Source: Scylla paramamosain (Eukaryota; Arthropoda; Malacostraca; Decapoda; Portunidae). Taken from it: a stretch of 64,000 nt of DNA. Positions 21,413-53,276 of the stretch are shown here, piece after piece. Location: positions 11,353,306-11,417,305 of the forward strand of contig NC_087156.1 in the NCBI RefSeq assembly GCF_035594125.1. Reading direction: 5' to 3'. The stretch's first letter is position 1. Every line of letters starts with the position of its first letter. Both the position numbers and the translations under genes were made by a program. Under the pieces are notes generated by a model that was given only the letters and a program-made list of their open reading frames with translations, was not told where the DNA came from and ran no database searches.

Positions 21413-23598
21413 AGCAACAAGCTCAAAAACCCTCAAAATACTTATTTTTCATAGTTATTCTGTTTTCCATAAAGAGTTGCATTTGTTTTAGGTAGCTCAG
21501 AACACTTGATAGAGACGTTCCTGGTAATGTTGTTTTGTTTTACCAAATAGGGTGCTTTGCATGCTTTTTACCATTTTGGTGTTTATCATGCTCATAAACA
21601 CTCAAAAGACACGTTTATGTAAATTTTGTTTTCTTTTCCCATATATGGTGCTTTATATGCACTTTGGCGTTTAGGTACCTAATAATGTGAAATACATTGA
21701 AATACACGTTTTTGGTAATGTTGATCCTTTTCTTCCATATAGAGTACTATTCATGCGTTTTACCGTTTTGGTAACTTAGAAGCTCAAAAAATCTCTTAAT
21801 ACACTTTTCTCGCAATGTCTTTTCATTTCCCCATATAAAGTACTTTGCACGCATTTTGGCATTTTTTCTGAGTAACAAGTTCAAAAACACTCAAAATACA
21901 CGTCTTTAGTAAAGATATACTCTTTTTCCATAAAGGGAAACATACGTTCTATCGTTTGGGTAAGGAGCTCAAAACACAGAAAAGAGACGTTTTTGGTAAA
22001 ATTTTTTTGTGTTTACATATAGGGTGTTTTCCATGCTTTTTAGCGTTTTGGTGCCTAGCACGGTCATAAACACTCAGAATATGTGTTTCTGGAGATCTCG
22101 TTCCCTTTTCCCATATAAGGTGCTTTATATGCATTTTCGCGTTTTGATACCTAAAAAGTGAAATACACTTAAAATATTTGTTTTGAGTAATGTTATTGTA
22201 TTTCTCCATAAAAGGTGTCTTGCATGCGTTTTACCCTTCTAGTACGTAAGATAGTAAAAAAAATACTGAAAAGACACGTTTATTGTGATTTTTTTTTTTT
22301 ATTTCCATATATGATGATGTCCATGCTTTTTAGCGTTCTAGTGGCTAAAACTCTCGGAAATACCCAAAAGCCACGTTTCTGAATATTTCGTTTTATTTGT
22401 TCATAAAAGGGACATTTTACATGCATTTAGGCATTTTGGTGTCTAACAATGTGAAAAAAAAAAAAACTCGTTTTTTGGTAAAGTTGTTCTGTTTCTCCAT
22501 ATAGAGTGATATTCATGCGTCTTAGCGTTTTAGTACTTAAGAAGCTTAATAGCACCCGTGATAAACGTTTTTCGTAATGTTCATTAACCCAAATAGGTAA
22601 GTCTGTATGCCTTTTAGGATTTTTTTACGTAACAAGGTCAAAACACTTAAACTAGACGTTTTTGGTAAATTTATGCTGTTTTTTCCATAAAGTGTGTTTT
22701 CCATGCGTTTTAGGATTATGGTACGAATCACAAAAACAGTGAAAAAGATTTTTCTTTTGTATTTTTTCAATATGGCTTGCTTTCTGAGATTTTTACCGTT
22801 TTAATGCCTAGCACTCTCATAAATATTCAAAGGACACGTTTCTGTTAATCTCGTTTAATTTCCCTATATAGGGTACTTTGCATTCATTTTGGGCTTTTTG
22901 GTTCCTGACAATGTGAAATACACTCAAAATACACAGTTTTTGCATTCGGTTTCTCCATATAGAGAGCTATTCATGCGCTTTAGCGTTTTTGTACCTAAAA
23001 GCTCAAAAAACACTCATAACACCCGTTTCTCGTAATGGTCTTTTGTTTTAGCAATATAGGATGCATTAAAATAATTTTGACCTTTTTTTTTACATGTTTT
23101 ATTACCTAAGAAACAAACAAACAAACAATAAAAAAAAACTCACAGTGTACGTTTCTCGTAATGTCTTATCGTTTCCCCATATGGGTTACTTTGCATGAAT
23201 TTAGGCGTTTTTCTACGTAGCAAGCTCAAAAACACTAAAAAGTACTTATTTTTCGTACTGTTATTCGGTTTCTCCATATGGTGTGTTTTGCAAGCGTTTT
23301 ACCGTTTTGGTAAATAAGTAAATAAAAAACACTGAGGAAAGATATTTTTAGTAATGTTTTCTTTTCACATATAAGGTGCTTTCCATTATTTTTAGCGTTT
23401 CGGTGGATATCACGCTCATAAACATTGAGAAGACACGTTTCTGGAAATCACGTTTTCTTTTCCCATGTAAGGTGTTTTCCATACTCTCTAGCGTTTTGCT
23501 GCCTAACACGCTCATAAACACTCAAAAGACACGTTTCTGGAAATTTCGTTTCGTTTCCTCAGTATCCATTTTGGCGTTTTGGTACCTAACAATGTGAA

Positions 23599-23600
<2 letters not shown>
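21413..23600 (+). repeat. 96-bp AT-rich satellite, forward
   Basis: About 23 forward monomers. A (AAAC)n-like stretch lies at about 23,112-23,130. The block ends inside an A-type monomer whose AAATACAC site has expanded into (AC)n. Confidence 0.9.
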
Positions 23601-23675
<75 letters not shown>

Positions 23676-23686
23676 AAAAAAAAAAA
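23601..23686. repeat. (AC)n-A16 microsatellite
   Basis: (AC)35 at 23,601-23,670 followed by an A run to 23,686. It grows directly out of the GTGAAATACAC word of an A-type monomer, so the seed of the expansion is visible. Confidence 0.97.
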
Positions 23687-40756
<17,070 letters not shown>

Positions 40757-42133
40757 CCATGTAGGGTGCCTTTAATGCCTTTTTATAATTTCGGTGCCTA
40801 GCTCGCTCAAAACTACTCAAAAGACACATTTCTGGAAATCTCTTTTCCTTTTCAGTACTGAACAATGTGAAATACTGTCAAAATACACGTTTTTGGCAAT
40901 GTTCTTCTGTTTCTCAATATAGTGTTATGCATGCGATTTCGTGTTTTGGTACCTAAGAAGCCAAAAAACACTCATAATATCCATTCCTTGTAATGTCCTT
41001 TCCTTTCCTCATATAGGGTACTTTCCATTCATTTTGGTATTTTGGAACATAAGAAGCTCAAAATCTCTCAAAATGTTATTCTGTTCTTCCATATGAATTT
41101 TAACGTTCTTTTTACGTAACAAGTTCGAAAGCATTCAATATACTTGCTTTTGGTCCGGCTATTTTGTTTCTCCATTTAGGATGTTTTGCATGCGTTCTAA
41201 TATTTTGGTACATACGTAGCTAAAAAAAAAAAAAAAATGACACGTTTTTGGTAATGATGTGTTGTTTCCTCATATAGAGTGTTTTCCATGCTTTTTAGCG
41301 ATTTTGTGCTTAAAACGCTCATAAAGACTCAAAAACCATTTAGGTTGTATGCACATTGGCATTTTAGTGCCTAAAATGTGAAATGATATACATGTTTTTG
41401 ATAAGGTTATAGTTTTTTTTTTCTTTGTTGCATATACAGTGCCGTATAAGAGTTTTGGTATCGAATCTGAAAAAAAAAAAACTTATGGTACACGTTTCTC
41501 GAAATGTCTTTTCGTTTCCCGATGTAAGATACTTTGCATCTATTTTGGCGTTTTTTTTTTCTATGTAACAATCCTAAACAACACCTAAAATACTTAATTT
41601 CGTAATATTATTGGTTTGCTTCACAAAGTGTATTTTCAATGCGTTTTTGCGTTTTTATCAGTAAGTAGCTCAAAAACACTCAAAAGACACGTTTTTCATT
41701 TTATTTTATTTTTTTTCTGCATTCTCATATAGGGTCTTTTCCGTTGTTTTCAGCGTTTTAATGCCTAGCACGCTCATAAACACTTGAAAAAAAAAAACAA
41801 AAAACACGTTCGTAGAAATTTCGTTTCATTTCCCCATATAAAGTGCATTGCTTGCTTTTTGGCGTTTTGGTACATAACAATATGAAATACACTTAAAATA
41901 CACAATTTTAGTGATGTTCTTTTTCTCCATATAGAATGCTGTTCATACGTTTTAGTTCTTTGGTACCTAAGAAGCTCAAAAACACTCATTATTATGAGCG
42001 ACACGGTTGTCGTAAAGTTCTTTCGTTTAACCATTTAGGATACTTCCCATGCATTTTGGCGTTTTTTTACGTAACAATCTCAAAAACACTCAAAATATTT
42101 GTTGCTTTAATGATATTATTTTCTTCGTATAGA
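40757..42133 (+). repeat. 96-bp AT-rich satellite, forward, up to the transposon cluster
   Basis: About 14 monomers, ending in a C-type monomer at TTTTCTTCGTATAGAA where the LINE fragment begins. Confidence 0.9.
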
Positions 42134-42650
42134 ACTAGTCAAACTCTTTCAACTCTGTCTGTCGACATCTACCTTTCCTTCTTGCTGGAAGTTTGCCTAC
42201 ATTCAGCCTGTTCCTAAAAAGGGTGACCGTTCTAATCCCTCAAACTACCGTTCTATTGCTTTAATTTCCTGCCTATCTAAAGTTTTCGGATCTATCCTCG
42301 ACAGGAAGATTCTTAAACATCTATCACTTCACAACCTCTTATCTGATCGCCTGTATGGGTTCCGTCAAGGCCGCTCTACTGGTGATCTTCTGGCTTTCCA
42401 TACTGAGTCTTGGTCATCCTCTTTTAGAGATCTTGGTGAAACTTTTGCTGTTGCCTTGTATATATCAAAAGCTTTTGATAGAGTCTGGTACAAAGCTTTG
42501 ATTTCCAAATTACCCTCCTACGTCTTCTATCCTTCTCTCTGTAACTTCATCTTAAGTTTCCTTTCTGACCGTTCTATTGCTGCTGTGGTAGACGGTCACT
42601 GTTCTCCTAAATCCATTAACTGTGGTGTTCCTCAGGGTTCTGTCCTGTAG
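42134..42650 (+). pseudogene. LINE (Jockey-like) ORF2 RT fragment, second copy, truncated
   Basis: Homologous to 10,133-10,628 and clearly the same family. The match starts at CTAGTCAAACTCTTTCA and stops at GGTTCTGTCCTG. This copy keeps the segment missing from the first copy (coding for a TESWSSSFRDLGE-like stretch), the SKAFDRVW block with the motif A aspartate at 42,477-42,479, and an intact GVPQGSVL block. The frame then ends because the adjoining 145-bp module supplies TAG at 42,648-42,650. The catalytic YADD box, endonuclease and 3' end are absent. No poly-A tail or target-site duplication is seen, so the piece was probably trapped by rearrangement rather than by one complete insertion. 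Confidence 0.9.
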
Positions 42651-42791
42651 AGGGCAGGCTGTGACTACCCCTTTCTGTTGTGAGAGACAAAGGGAAACGT
42701 TCAGTGAGGTCACAGGTGGGTTTAATGATAAGTTCACAGCACCCTCTGAACAGTGCTTTAGACCTCACTGGGAGTAATTATCGTTTCGGCA
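42648..42791 (-). repeat. 145-bp module, copy 1, between LINE RT and gypsy RT
   Basis: Homologous along its whole length to 53,277-53,421. On the plus strand both start TAGAGGGCAGGCTGTGACT and end GTAATTATCGTTTCGGCAG. In copy 2 the module continues into LINE 5'-end sequence on the minus strand. Here it is flanked by LINE RT (plus sense) on the left and gypsy RT (minus sense) on the right. Most likely it is a piece of LINE 5' UTR; an independent short element is possible. Confidence 0.75.
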
Positions 42792-43521
42792 GATTCGTTT
42801 CCTTCTTAAAGGAAGTGGGGGCTAAAGGAACCTGCCAGTATCCTGACAACATGTCCAAACTCTAGAAAATTTCGTTTCCACGATCTAAGGACATTAGAAG
42901 GTCGCTCAGGACAGGTAAAGGATAATGATCATCCACAGTGACATCATTAACCCGCCGGAAGTCGATTACCAGCCTGAAAGATTTATCTTTCTTGGGAACC
43001 AAAAAGACTGGTGAATTCCAAGGAGAGCACGATTCTTGAATCACTCCCTTGTCAATCATGTCATGAATCATGTCATCTACAGTCGCCCTCTGACTATGAG
43101 GAAGACGATAAGCTGGTATATATACTGGCTTAGTGTTTGGTTTTAACCTAATGTGGTGTTCCACTCGATCAGTCACACCTAAGGGTTCTCCAGGTAGTGC
43201 CCGGACATTGCGATACTTCCCCATTAAGTCCAAGAGCCCGGGCCTCATTTCGGGATAGTCCACAACATTGACAAACGAACATAGGATTGGCGCCTGCCCC
43301 AGCTCGGTGTCAACAGCAGACTGACTCACCGAGGAGACGCAGGCTTCAGGCAGAAAACTGGGTTCTGGCACCACTTTCTTGTCATAAACCAGGCACTTTT
43401 CAAGGAAAAGACCTTGTTTGATCCTTACAGAACCTCCAGTAGTGTTCACCACCAAGGCATCAGTGACATGACTCTTTTCTAATTGTGGAAAGAGTCGATT
43501 CAACAGCCAATCGCCTGACAT
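42792..43521 (-). pseudogene. gypsy pol: reverse-transcriptase N-terminal part
   Basis: The frame runs from about 43,521 to a TAG at 42,862-42,864. RT homology continues in the same frame beyond that stop, through an SLDMLSGYWQ block containing the first catalytic aspartate, to about 42,795, where the 145-bp module begins. Upstream are the typical fingers-domain blocks: an HxI-RLKPNTKPVY-like stretch, a region with SPWNSPVFLVPKKD, then FRLVIDFRRVN and YPLPVLSDLL. The second and third catalytic aspartates (YxDD), the thumb and RNase H are absent because of the truncation. Confidence 0.9.
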
Positions 43522-43873
43522 TACCTATACCTTCAAGACAGATGTCACTGCCTACAGGAGTTTCTGGAACACGAATTGTAATCCGTTTTACCACACGAGC
43601 AGGAATGTCATAATTGGCATTGACAGTTCCTTTGGCTTCCCTCCATGCTTCTGTTATATCCTTATCTCTCATAGGAGACCGGAGAGATGGAATTGTTTGA
43701 GGCTCCCCATTGGATCTTTGTCCCTTTCGTGATAAAGAACCGTTTCTGGGTTGCCTGGAAACCAAAGGTGCAGGATGTTTCATCCCTTCCAGATGTTGTC
43801 CACAATACATGACTGTATTTTGCTTTGGATAGATTACTATCTGGTGAGACTTCACGGCTCTAAGCCCTAACAA
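43460..43873 (-). pseudogene. gypsy pol: protease-RT linker region
   Basis: About 137 codons open between the protease frame and the RT frame. It is one nucleotide out of phase with the protease frame (an extra T near 43,884-43,890) and again out of phase with the RT frame, which overlaps it from 43,521. No catalytic motif was recognised. By position it is the second half of the protease and the spacer before RT. Confidence 0.75.
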
Positions 43874-43877
43874 GTCG

Positions 43878-44245
43878 TCAGAAAGGAAGTTTGAAGTTAC
43901 TGACTACATAGAAATCAGTTTGAATAGGCTGAGTATTCTTAGATAGACTTATTGGCAAGGAAATATTTCCTAAGATTTTCAGGGCAGACCCGGTGACACC
44001 AGAAAGATTGAAGTAACTTGGACGGAGCATCCATTTACCACCGCGTGAATTCTGTTTCAGAATCTTGTAAGATTCTTCAGAGATCACGTTTACTGTGGCT
44101 CCAGTGTCTACAGCCAAAGATAAGCGATGCTTACCTACCCTAGTTGGTAATGCCATTATGTCTGTTTGGTTGTTGGCAGCATTTATGGTTGAATACACTG
44201 ACATGTCAGAAGAATTTGCTGCCTTAGTGTCTTGCGCATTTAGAT
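43878..44245 (-). pseudogene. gypsy pol: aspartic protease
   Basis: Contains a canonical retroviral-type aspartic protease active site, LAVDTGATVNVI, so the DTG triad is intact. The frame is open from about 44,245 (upstream of the first Met at 44,204) to 43,878, where a one-base insertion ends it. The preceding gag tail lies in another frame. Protein cleavage of Gag-Pol would be its role in an intact element. Confidence 0.85.
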
Positions 44246-44248
44246 GTT

Positions 44249-45539
44249 TTAGTCCGGTTTGTTTACTACTGTGCGCTGGTCTTCCCCCGACTGCTTTGTA
44301 CTGTTCAGGTTAGCTCTGGCCTGTTTTTCAATTTTCATATTGATTATATCTTTACATAGCTCTGATGAGTGTTTACACTGGCCATGTATGAGGCAGTATT
44401 GGGTAGTGACGTCCTTGCAGGACCTTGTCTTACCTGTATTCACGTGGGACGATGCACCTGGTTTTGGTCTAACAGAGACATTACCCCCTTTTGTTTTGTT
44501 CTCCGAGTTGGATTTATTTGCTGCCAGTTTCTGGTCCTTTTGTTTCTTAAAACATCCTTTTTTCAACATGACCTATTTTATGGCAGTACGAACAAACATT
44601 TCCAGGCTTTGCCATGGCTGCCGCACAAGGTTGAGATTGGTCGTCATCCATGAGTGGAGTAACCAGTGAGGTTTGAGTTTCCGGAAAGGTACCAGGTAGC
44701 CCCCTTTTCTCTCTAATCAGGACTGCAAGGTCAGCTGCTGTGTCTCCGAGTTTAAAACTGAAATGACTTGTGGTTTTCTTCACTTCCCCATTCACCAATG
44801 ATATGTAAAAGATGAACTCCAGAAGTCTTCTGAAATCTGTTTCTGTCATACTGTTTCTTTGGATCCAGTTGTTAAGTCGTAAGACATCCATGAAGTCCGT
44901 TGCGAACTGGTGTGTAGGGATTAAGGCTTTCATTTCGTGAAGGGAGTTAATTTCAGCTGCAAATCTAAGATCCACCTTGGATGCTAGTACCATGAGGTCA
45001 GTTTGACTCTTACCCCCAAAAATGTTCAAGAAATTTTTCTTGAAATTTGCATAACTAGTCCCTATTTCAAGCGGACTAAAAGCGCTGGTATTCATCATGC
45101 GTGCTGCTTCCCCAGCCAATTTAAACCTGACGAAAGAGATCTTGTCTTCATCGGTGATAGTATTTGATCTTGTCATAACATCCTCACACAAACGGATGAA
45201 ATCATGAGCCCTTTCTTGCGGGTTTTCTCTGCGAAATGCTGATATTGTTTCAGGAATAGGAAGTACCTTAAGTGTAGTAGATGCATGCAAGGCATTAGAA
45301 GAGCTAGTAGAGGCTGAAGCAGAAGCATTAGAATTGGACATGGTTGCTGCTGATAATGATGTGTATTTATTCCCTGATCTTGTAATCAACACGTTTCCGT
45401 CCTCATGAGGTACGGTATTTTCCACTGTAGTGGGTTTTAGTTCCGTTGATAATGCCTCTGATGATCTAGTATCACTATTTGCCGCTTGGAAATGACACTC
45501 CAGTTCATAAATTTCAGCTAACTTCTTAGCTTTACCCAT
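44249..45539 (-). pseudogene. gypsy gag (capsid/nucleocapsid), frameshifted
   Basis: The first frame runs from ATG at 45,539 to 44,547 (330 codons). Its mid-part (about residues 95-230) has the charged helical composition of a retrotransposon Gag capsid domain. It ends in a zinc knuckle starting CSYCHKIGH at residues 316-324; the fourth ligand (Cys) is displaced into the next frame by one extra base in a run of six A. The second frame (44,569-44,249) carries a Lys-rich tail and a second Cys/His cluster, CLIHGQCKHSSELC. Frames differ by +1, most simply a homopolymer insertion. Start choice: first ATG, preceded by an open leader without other long frames. Confidence 0.85.
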
Positions 45540-45949
45540 AAATATGGTATTATTACTATCCTTAATTAGGTATTAATTACACACTTACATTACGTTTCCA
45601 GCGTTCAAAGGCTTTTCCACCCTTAAAGGATGAATGGTTAGTATTGTTAGAAGTGTGAAAATTGTAATAGAATTGAAGGTTTAGGGACAGAAATGGAATT
45701 ATCCTAGTTATCCCTGAGCACTTAAGAGAAAACGAGAGCGAGCGCTCCGTCCAGCTGAAAAAGAAAATGTTGTTTAAGAGGTAAACTAAATTATTATAAT
45801 TTCCACATAAGTAATGTATCACTGTGAAATAGGTAAGTTATACATAAACTCTGACAGTGTTTGCGTTACCACAATTATTTTATTTAATATTGGTGTGGTG
45901 TACCACTAAGTGTCTGCACTCACGACTGTAGCCGGAGAAATTCACACGT

Positions 45950-46035
<86 letters not shown>

Positions 46036-46521
46036 TTTTTCTTAGGAAGACTCATTCCGTCTTGGGAAGCTCCTCTTAGGATAGTAGTCTGATTGTAGAA
46101 TCCTGCAGGATTCTTGCAGGTGGGAGATGTGTTGGTCTGCGTCGGGAATGTCTGCGCCGATGATGTCTTCGCCGAGAATCTACGACGAGTAATTAGAGCA
46201 AGGGTAAACCAAAGAATTGTTAGGTTTCGCCCTGAGTCTTTTAAGTCTCCTCTTTTTATAACAAGGAGAAGTGAATCTTGGGAGTGGCAGGCTGGGTGAG
46301 TAAGGCGAGAACGTTAGGTGCGTTGCTCTTGACTGGGTGCGAGTGTTTTGTTGTGTCAGCGTAAGTTCTGTAAACAATGCCGGCTCGCTCCTCTGCTCTC
46401 CTCACTACCTGCCACTGCTTGTCATGTTCTCCGCTCATTGTGTCCGTTCACCACTTCACTTTCAACCACTGTTTGTTGTTGTTGCACTTGGCACTGGAGT
46501 TAGCTATTCGTATCTCATTAA
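45540..46521 (-). other. gypsy 5' leader between primer-binding site and gag
   Basis: About 980 bp without convincing coding sequence. It contains an A17-(AT)34 tract at 45,950-46,033 and a perfect 18-bp palindrome, AGAATCCTGCAGGATTCT, at 46,097-46,114. Short open frames on both strands have no recognisable content. Confidence 0.7.
45950..46033. repeat. A17-(AT)34 microsatellite inside the gypsy leader
   Basis: An A run at 45,950-45,966 followed by AT repeats to 46,033, the only long (AT)n tract in the window that is not in satellite DNA or beside a LINE fragment. Confidence 0.95.
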
Positions 46522-46531
46522 GCTGCCACCA
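46522..46531 (-). promoter_or_regulatory. Candidate primer-binding site of the gypsy element
   Basis: The minus strand reads TGGTGGCAGC two bases after the LTR terminus ACA. A TGG start just inside the 5' LTR is what a tRNA 3'-CCA end would pair with. The tRNA species was not determined. Confidence 0.6.
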
Positions 46532-46533
46532 AA

Positions 46534-47153
46534 TGTTCCAGAGTGGTTTTGAATTATCAGTTACCGCTGGACACTGTTCATTAGTTTCTTACCTTTGTAT
46601 AATAGGTAAAGTCACTCTTGGTGTGATTCTGTGGTTTTCAGGTGAATGTCAAAGGTGAACGTATAAAAATATGTATATTTAGATATTTGTACAGCGTTAC
46701 AGCCTGGCAAGAGACTGCCGGAGCAGGCACAAGGAACACTTAGCGCCTTCAAAAAGTGCTGACAGTAGAAATAGGGGCGGGTTGACCGCACTCACAGTAC
46801 ATGAATATATTTATAATTATAACTCTCTAATTACATAAATAAGGCAAGGAAAAAGCTACTTATAGCTAAGAATAATACATGCCAAATTCATTAGGGAGAA
46901 ATTAATTATGGAGAATACTTAGATACTATGATGTTGGTGCTACCGATTACTTATCAATGGCAATAAAAGGAATATGGAAAGTTCCATGGTGTGTGTGTGA
47001 CGTAGGGTGGCGTGATCATATCCGCCTCACCCTTATCCGCCAACACCCAGTATCCACACTTATGCATATATGTATACATACACTTATATTGCTAATCAGG
47101 CAAGGCATTGTAAATACAATACATATTATTATTAATTATGTGACACCGTTACA
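46534..47153 (-). repeat. Candidate 5' LTR of the gypsy element (620 bp)
   Basis: On the minus strand it begins TGTAACGGTGTCACA at 47,153 and ends CTGGAACA at 46,534, so it has TG...CA termini, followed by the primer-binding site. A TATTATA-like box lies at about 46,601-46,607 and an A/T-rich TTTTTATACG at about 46,655-46,665; neither is proven to be a promoter. No second LTR is present in the window, so the boundaries rest on termini, primer site and position alone. Confidence 0.6.
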
Positions 47154-47284
47154 GTATCCTATTTTTTTTTATATTTTGAGGGTTTTTCCCATTTTTTGGT
47201 ACCTAACGCCTAAATGCATTCAAAGCCACTCATATATTTCCCTCTGTATATTTTCAGTTTTTAAACTGCCTTAATAATAAACCG
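47154..47284. other. Short stretch between LTR and (ATT)n
   Basis: About 130 bp. TTTTTTGGTACCTAACG near 47,194 resembles a forward monomer centre, but the rest matches the satellite poorly. No gene is seen. Confidence 0.5.
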
Positions 47285-47304
47285 TTTATTATTATTATTA
47301 TTAC

Positions 47305-47379
<75 letters not shown>
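47285..47379. repeat. (ATT)n microsatellite
   Basis: About 31 ATT/TTA repeats with one ACT interruption near 47,303, lying exactly at the switch into inverted satellite. Confidence 0.97.
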
Positions 47380-47381
<2 letters not shown>

Positions 47382-48470
47382 GGGGAAACGAAATTTCCAG
47401 AAATGTGTCTTTGGAGTGTTTTTCAGCGTGTAAGGCATGAAAACGCTAAAAAAAAAGCATAGAAATCAATATATATGGAAAAAAAAAAACATTAGCAAAA
47501 CACGTGTCTTTTGAGCGTTTTTAGATCTAATTACGTGCCAAAAAGCTACAACGCATGCAAAACACTCTTTATGGAGAAACAGAATAACTTTACATAAATA
47601 AGTCTTCTGTGTATTTTTGAGTTTCTTACGTAGAAAAACGCTGAAATGTATGCAATGTACCCTATATGGGGAAAAGATAAGACATTACGAAAATGTATGT
47701 TTTTGTTTTTGTTTTTGTTTGTTTCTAGGTACTAAATCATGTAAAAATATGCCAAAATGCATTCTATGTATCCTATATTGCTAAAGAAAAGGCCATTACG
47801 AGTAACGTGTGTTATGAGTGTTTTTGATCTTTGCTATGAAAAAGACTAAAGCGGATGAATAACACTCTATATGGAGAAACAAAAAAAAAACATTACAAGA
47901 AAGCACCCTATATGGGGAAAGGAAGCGAGATTTTCAGATATGTGTTTTTTGATTATTTATTAACGTGCTAGGCACTGAGTGTTTATGACCGTGCTAGGCA
48001 CAGGAATATGGAAAACACCCTATACGTAAAAACAAAGCAACTTTACCAAAAACGTCTCTTTTTCATCGCTTTTTGAGCTACTTACCAAAATGCTAAAACG
48101 TATGTAAAACGTCCTTTATGGAAAAAAAAAGAATATATCTTTACTAAAAACGTTTATTTTGAGTGTTTTTAAGCTTGTTACATAGAAAAATGACAAAATA
48201 TATGCAAAGTACTCTACATGGGGAAATGAAAAGACATTACGAGAAACGAGTATTGAGATTTTTCAGCATCTTTGGTACCAAAACGATAACACGCCTGAAT
48301 AGTACTCTATATGGAGGAAAAGGAACAACATTACAAAAAAAAGAAAGTGTATTTTGAGTATTTCATATTATTAGGTACCAAAATGCGAAAACGCATAGAA
48401 ATTTCACATATATGGGGAAACAAAAAGACATTATGAGATTCATGTATTATGAATATAAAAAAAAAAGAAA
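47380..48470 (-). repeat. Inverted block of the 96-bp satellite (about 1.1 kb)
   Basis: About 11 monomers in reverse orientation: the plus strand reads ATATGGGGAAACGAAATTTCC, CTCTTTATGGAGAAACAGAA and TTACGTAGAAAAACGC. Orientation flips back at about 48,480 (GGAATGTTGTTTTGTTTTTA). The left border coincides with the (ATT)n tract, close to the gypsy LTR. Confidence 0.9.
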
Positions 48471-52847
<4,377 letters not shown>

Positions 52848-53276
52848 TTGTGCAGCGAGACCGCGGAAGGAGGGGAGGCATGCAGTTAGCAAGATCAGAA
52901 GAGCAGTTAGCATGAAAATAGAGAAAGTAGGAGGGAACAGAAAAGGGGCTACTGTCAGTTGCCTCAGACAACTGAGTTTCAGTGAGGAAAAGAAGATGAG
53001 GTTTAGAAGAGGAGAGGTGGTGTTCTACAGATTGAAAATTAGATCTTAGACCGCAAATGTTGCAGAAATTAATGAAAAAAAAGTTGAGGGGGGTGTCAAG
53101 ACACTTAGGATCGTCGACAGAAAGGCAGTCCAACCTGGGGACATTTATGGTCCCCTCCCCAGATGGGGACTCCGAGTCTGGTGTAGGAGTCCCCATGATG
53201 ATTTTAAAATTTCTGAGTGAAGGGTGTGTGTGTTATTAGGTGCTTGTAGTTTTGTGTGGAGGAAGAGAGTTGTCTT
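52848..53276 (-). pseudogene. LINE 5' fragment: 5' UTR and start of the endonuclease ORF
   Basis: Read on the minus strand, a short 5' UTR (53,276-53,197) leads to an ATG at 53,196 and an open frame whose first part reads like the N-terminus of a LINE ORF2: a Pro/Ser-rich leader, then INFCNICGLRSNFQ, a VEHHL block and LLFLTETQLSE. This is the start of the apurinic-type endonuclease domain, with its early Asn and the Glu of LTET. Homology is lost near 52,915, where an apparently different repeat (CTCTTCTGATCTTGCTAACT on the minus strand) is joined, and the satellite resumes at 52,847. RT is absent. It is likely the same family as the two RT fragments; that link is inferred. Confidence 0.8.

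Larger units (their letters stand above)
42792..47153 (-). mobile_element. Ty3/gypsy-like LTR retrotransposon, 3'-truncated, decayed
   Basis: Read on the minus strand, the element has a 5' LTR (47,153-46,534), a primer-binding site (46,531-46,522), a leader of about 980 bp, gag, protease and the N-terminal part of reverse transcriptase, and is then cut at 42,792. Gag-PR-RT order and the RT motifs support Ty3/gypsy. The catalytic core of RT, RNase H, integrase and the 3' LTR are missing. Each coding module is separated from the next by a frameshift and RT carries an in-frame stop, so the copy cannot function. It sits in the 96-bp satellite, which resumes beyond 47,154 after an unclear stretch. 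Confidence 0.88.

Noticed and set aside
42646..42791. 145-bp module as a solo LTR, because it is preceded by TG (TGTAGAGGG) at 42,646
   Set aside because: The other copy (TGTCTTTAGAGGG at 53,271) does not share the TG-adjacent bases, no CA end or target duplication is seen, and it continues into LINE 5' sequence there.
44547..44580. Programmed ribosomal frameshift at the A6 run at the end of the first gag frame
   Set aside because: The needed shift is +1, not the -1 usual at A-rich slippery sites, and other one-base shifts and a stop follow within pol, so a decay indel is simpler.
46957..47274. 105-codon open frame on the plus strand over the gypsy LTR
   Set aside because: Runs from LTR into flanking DNA, no recognisable domain, opposite strand to the element.
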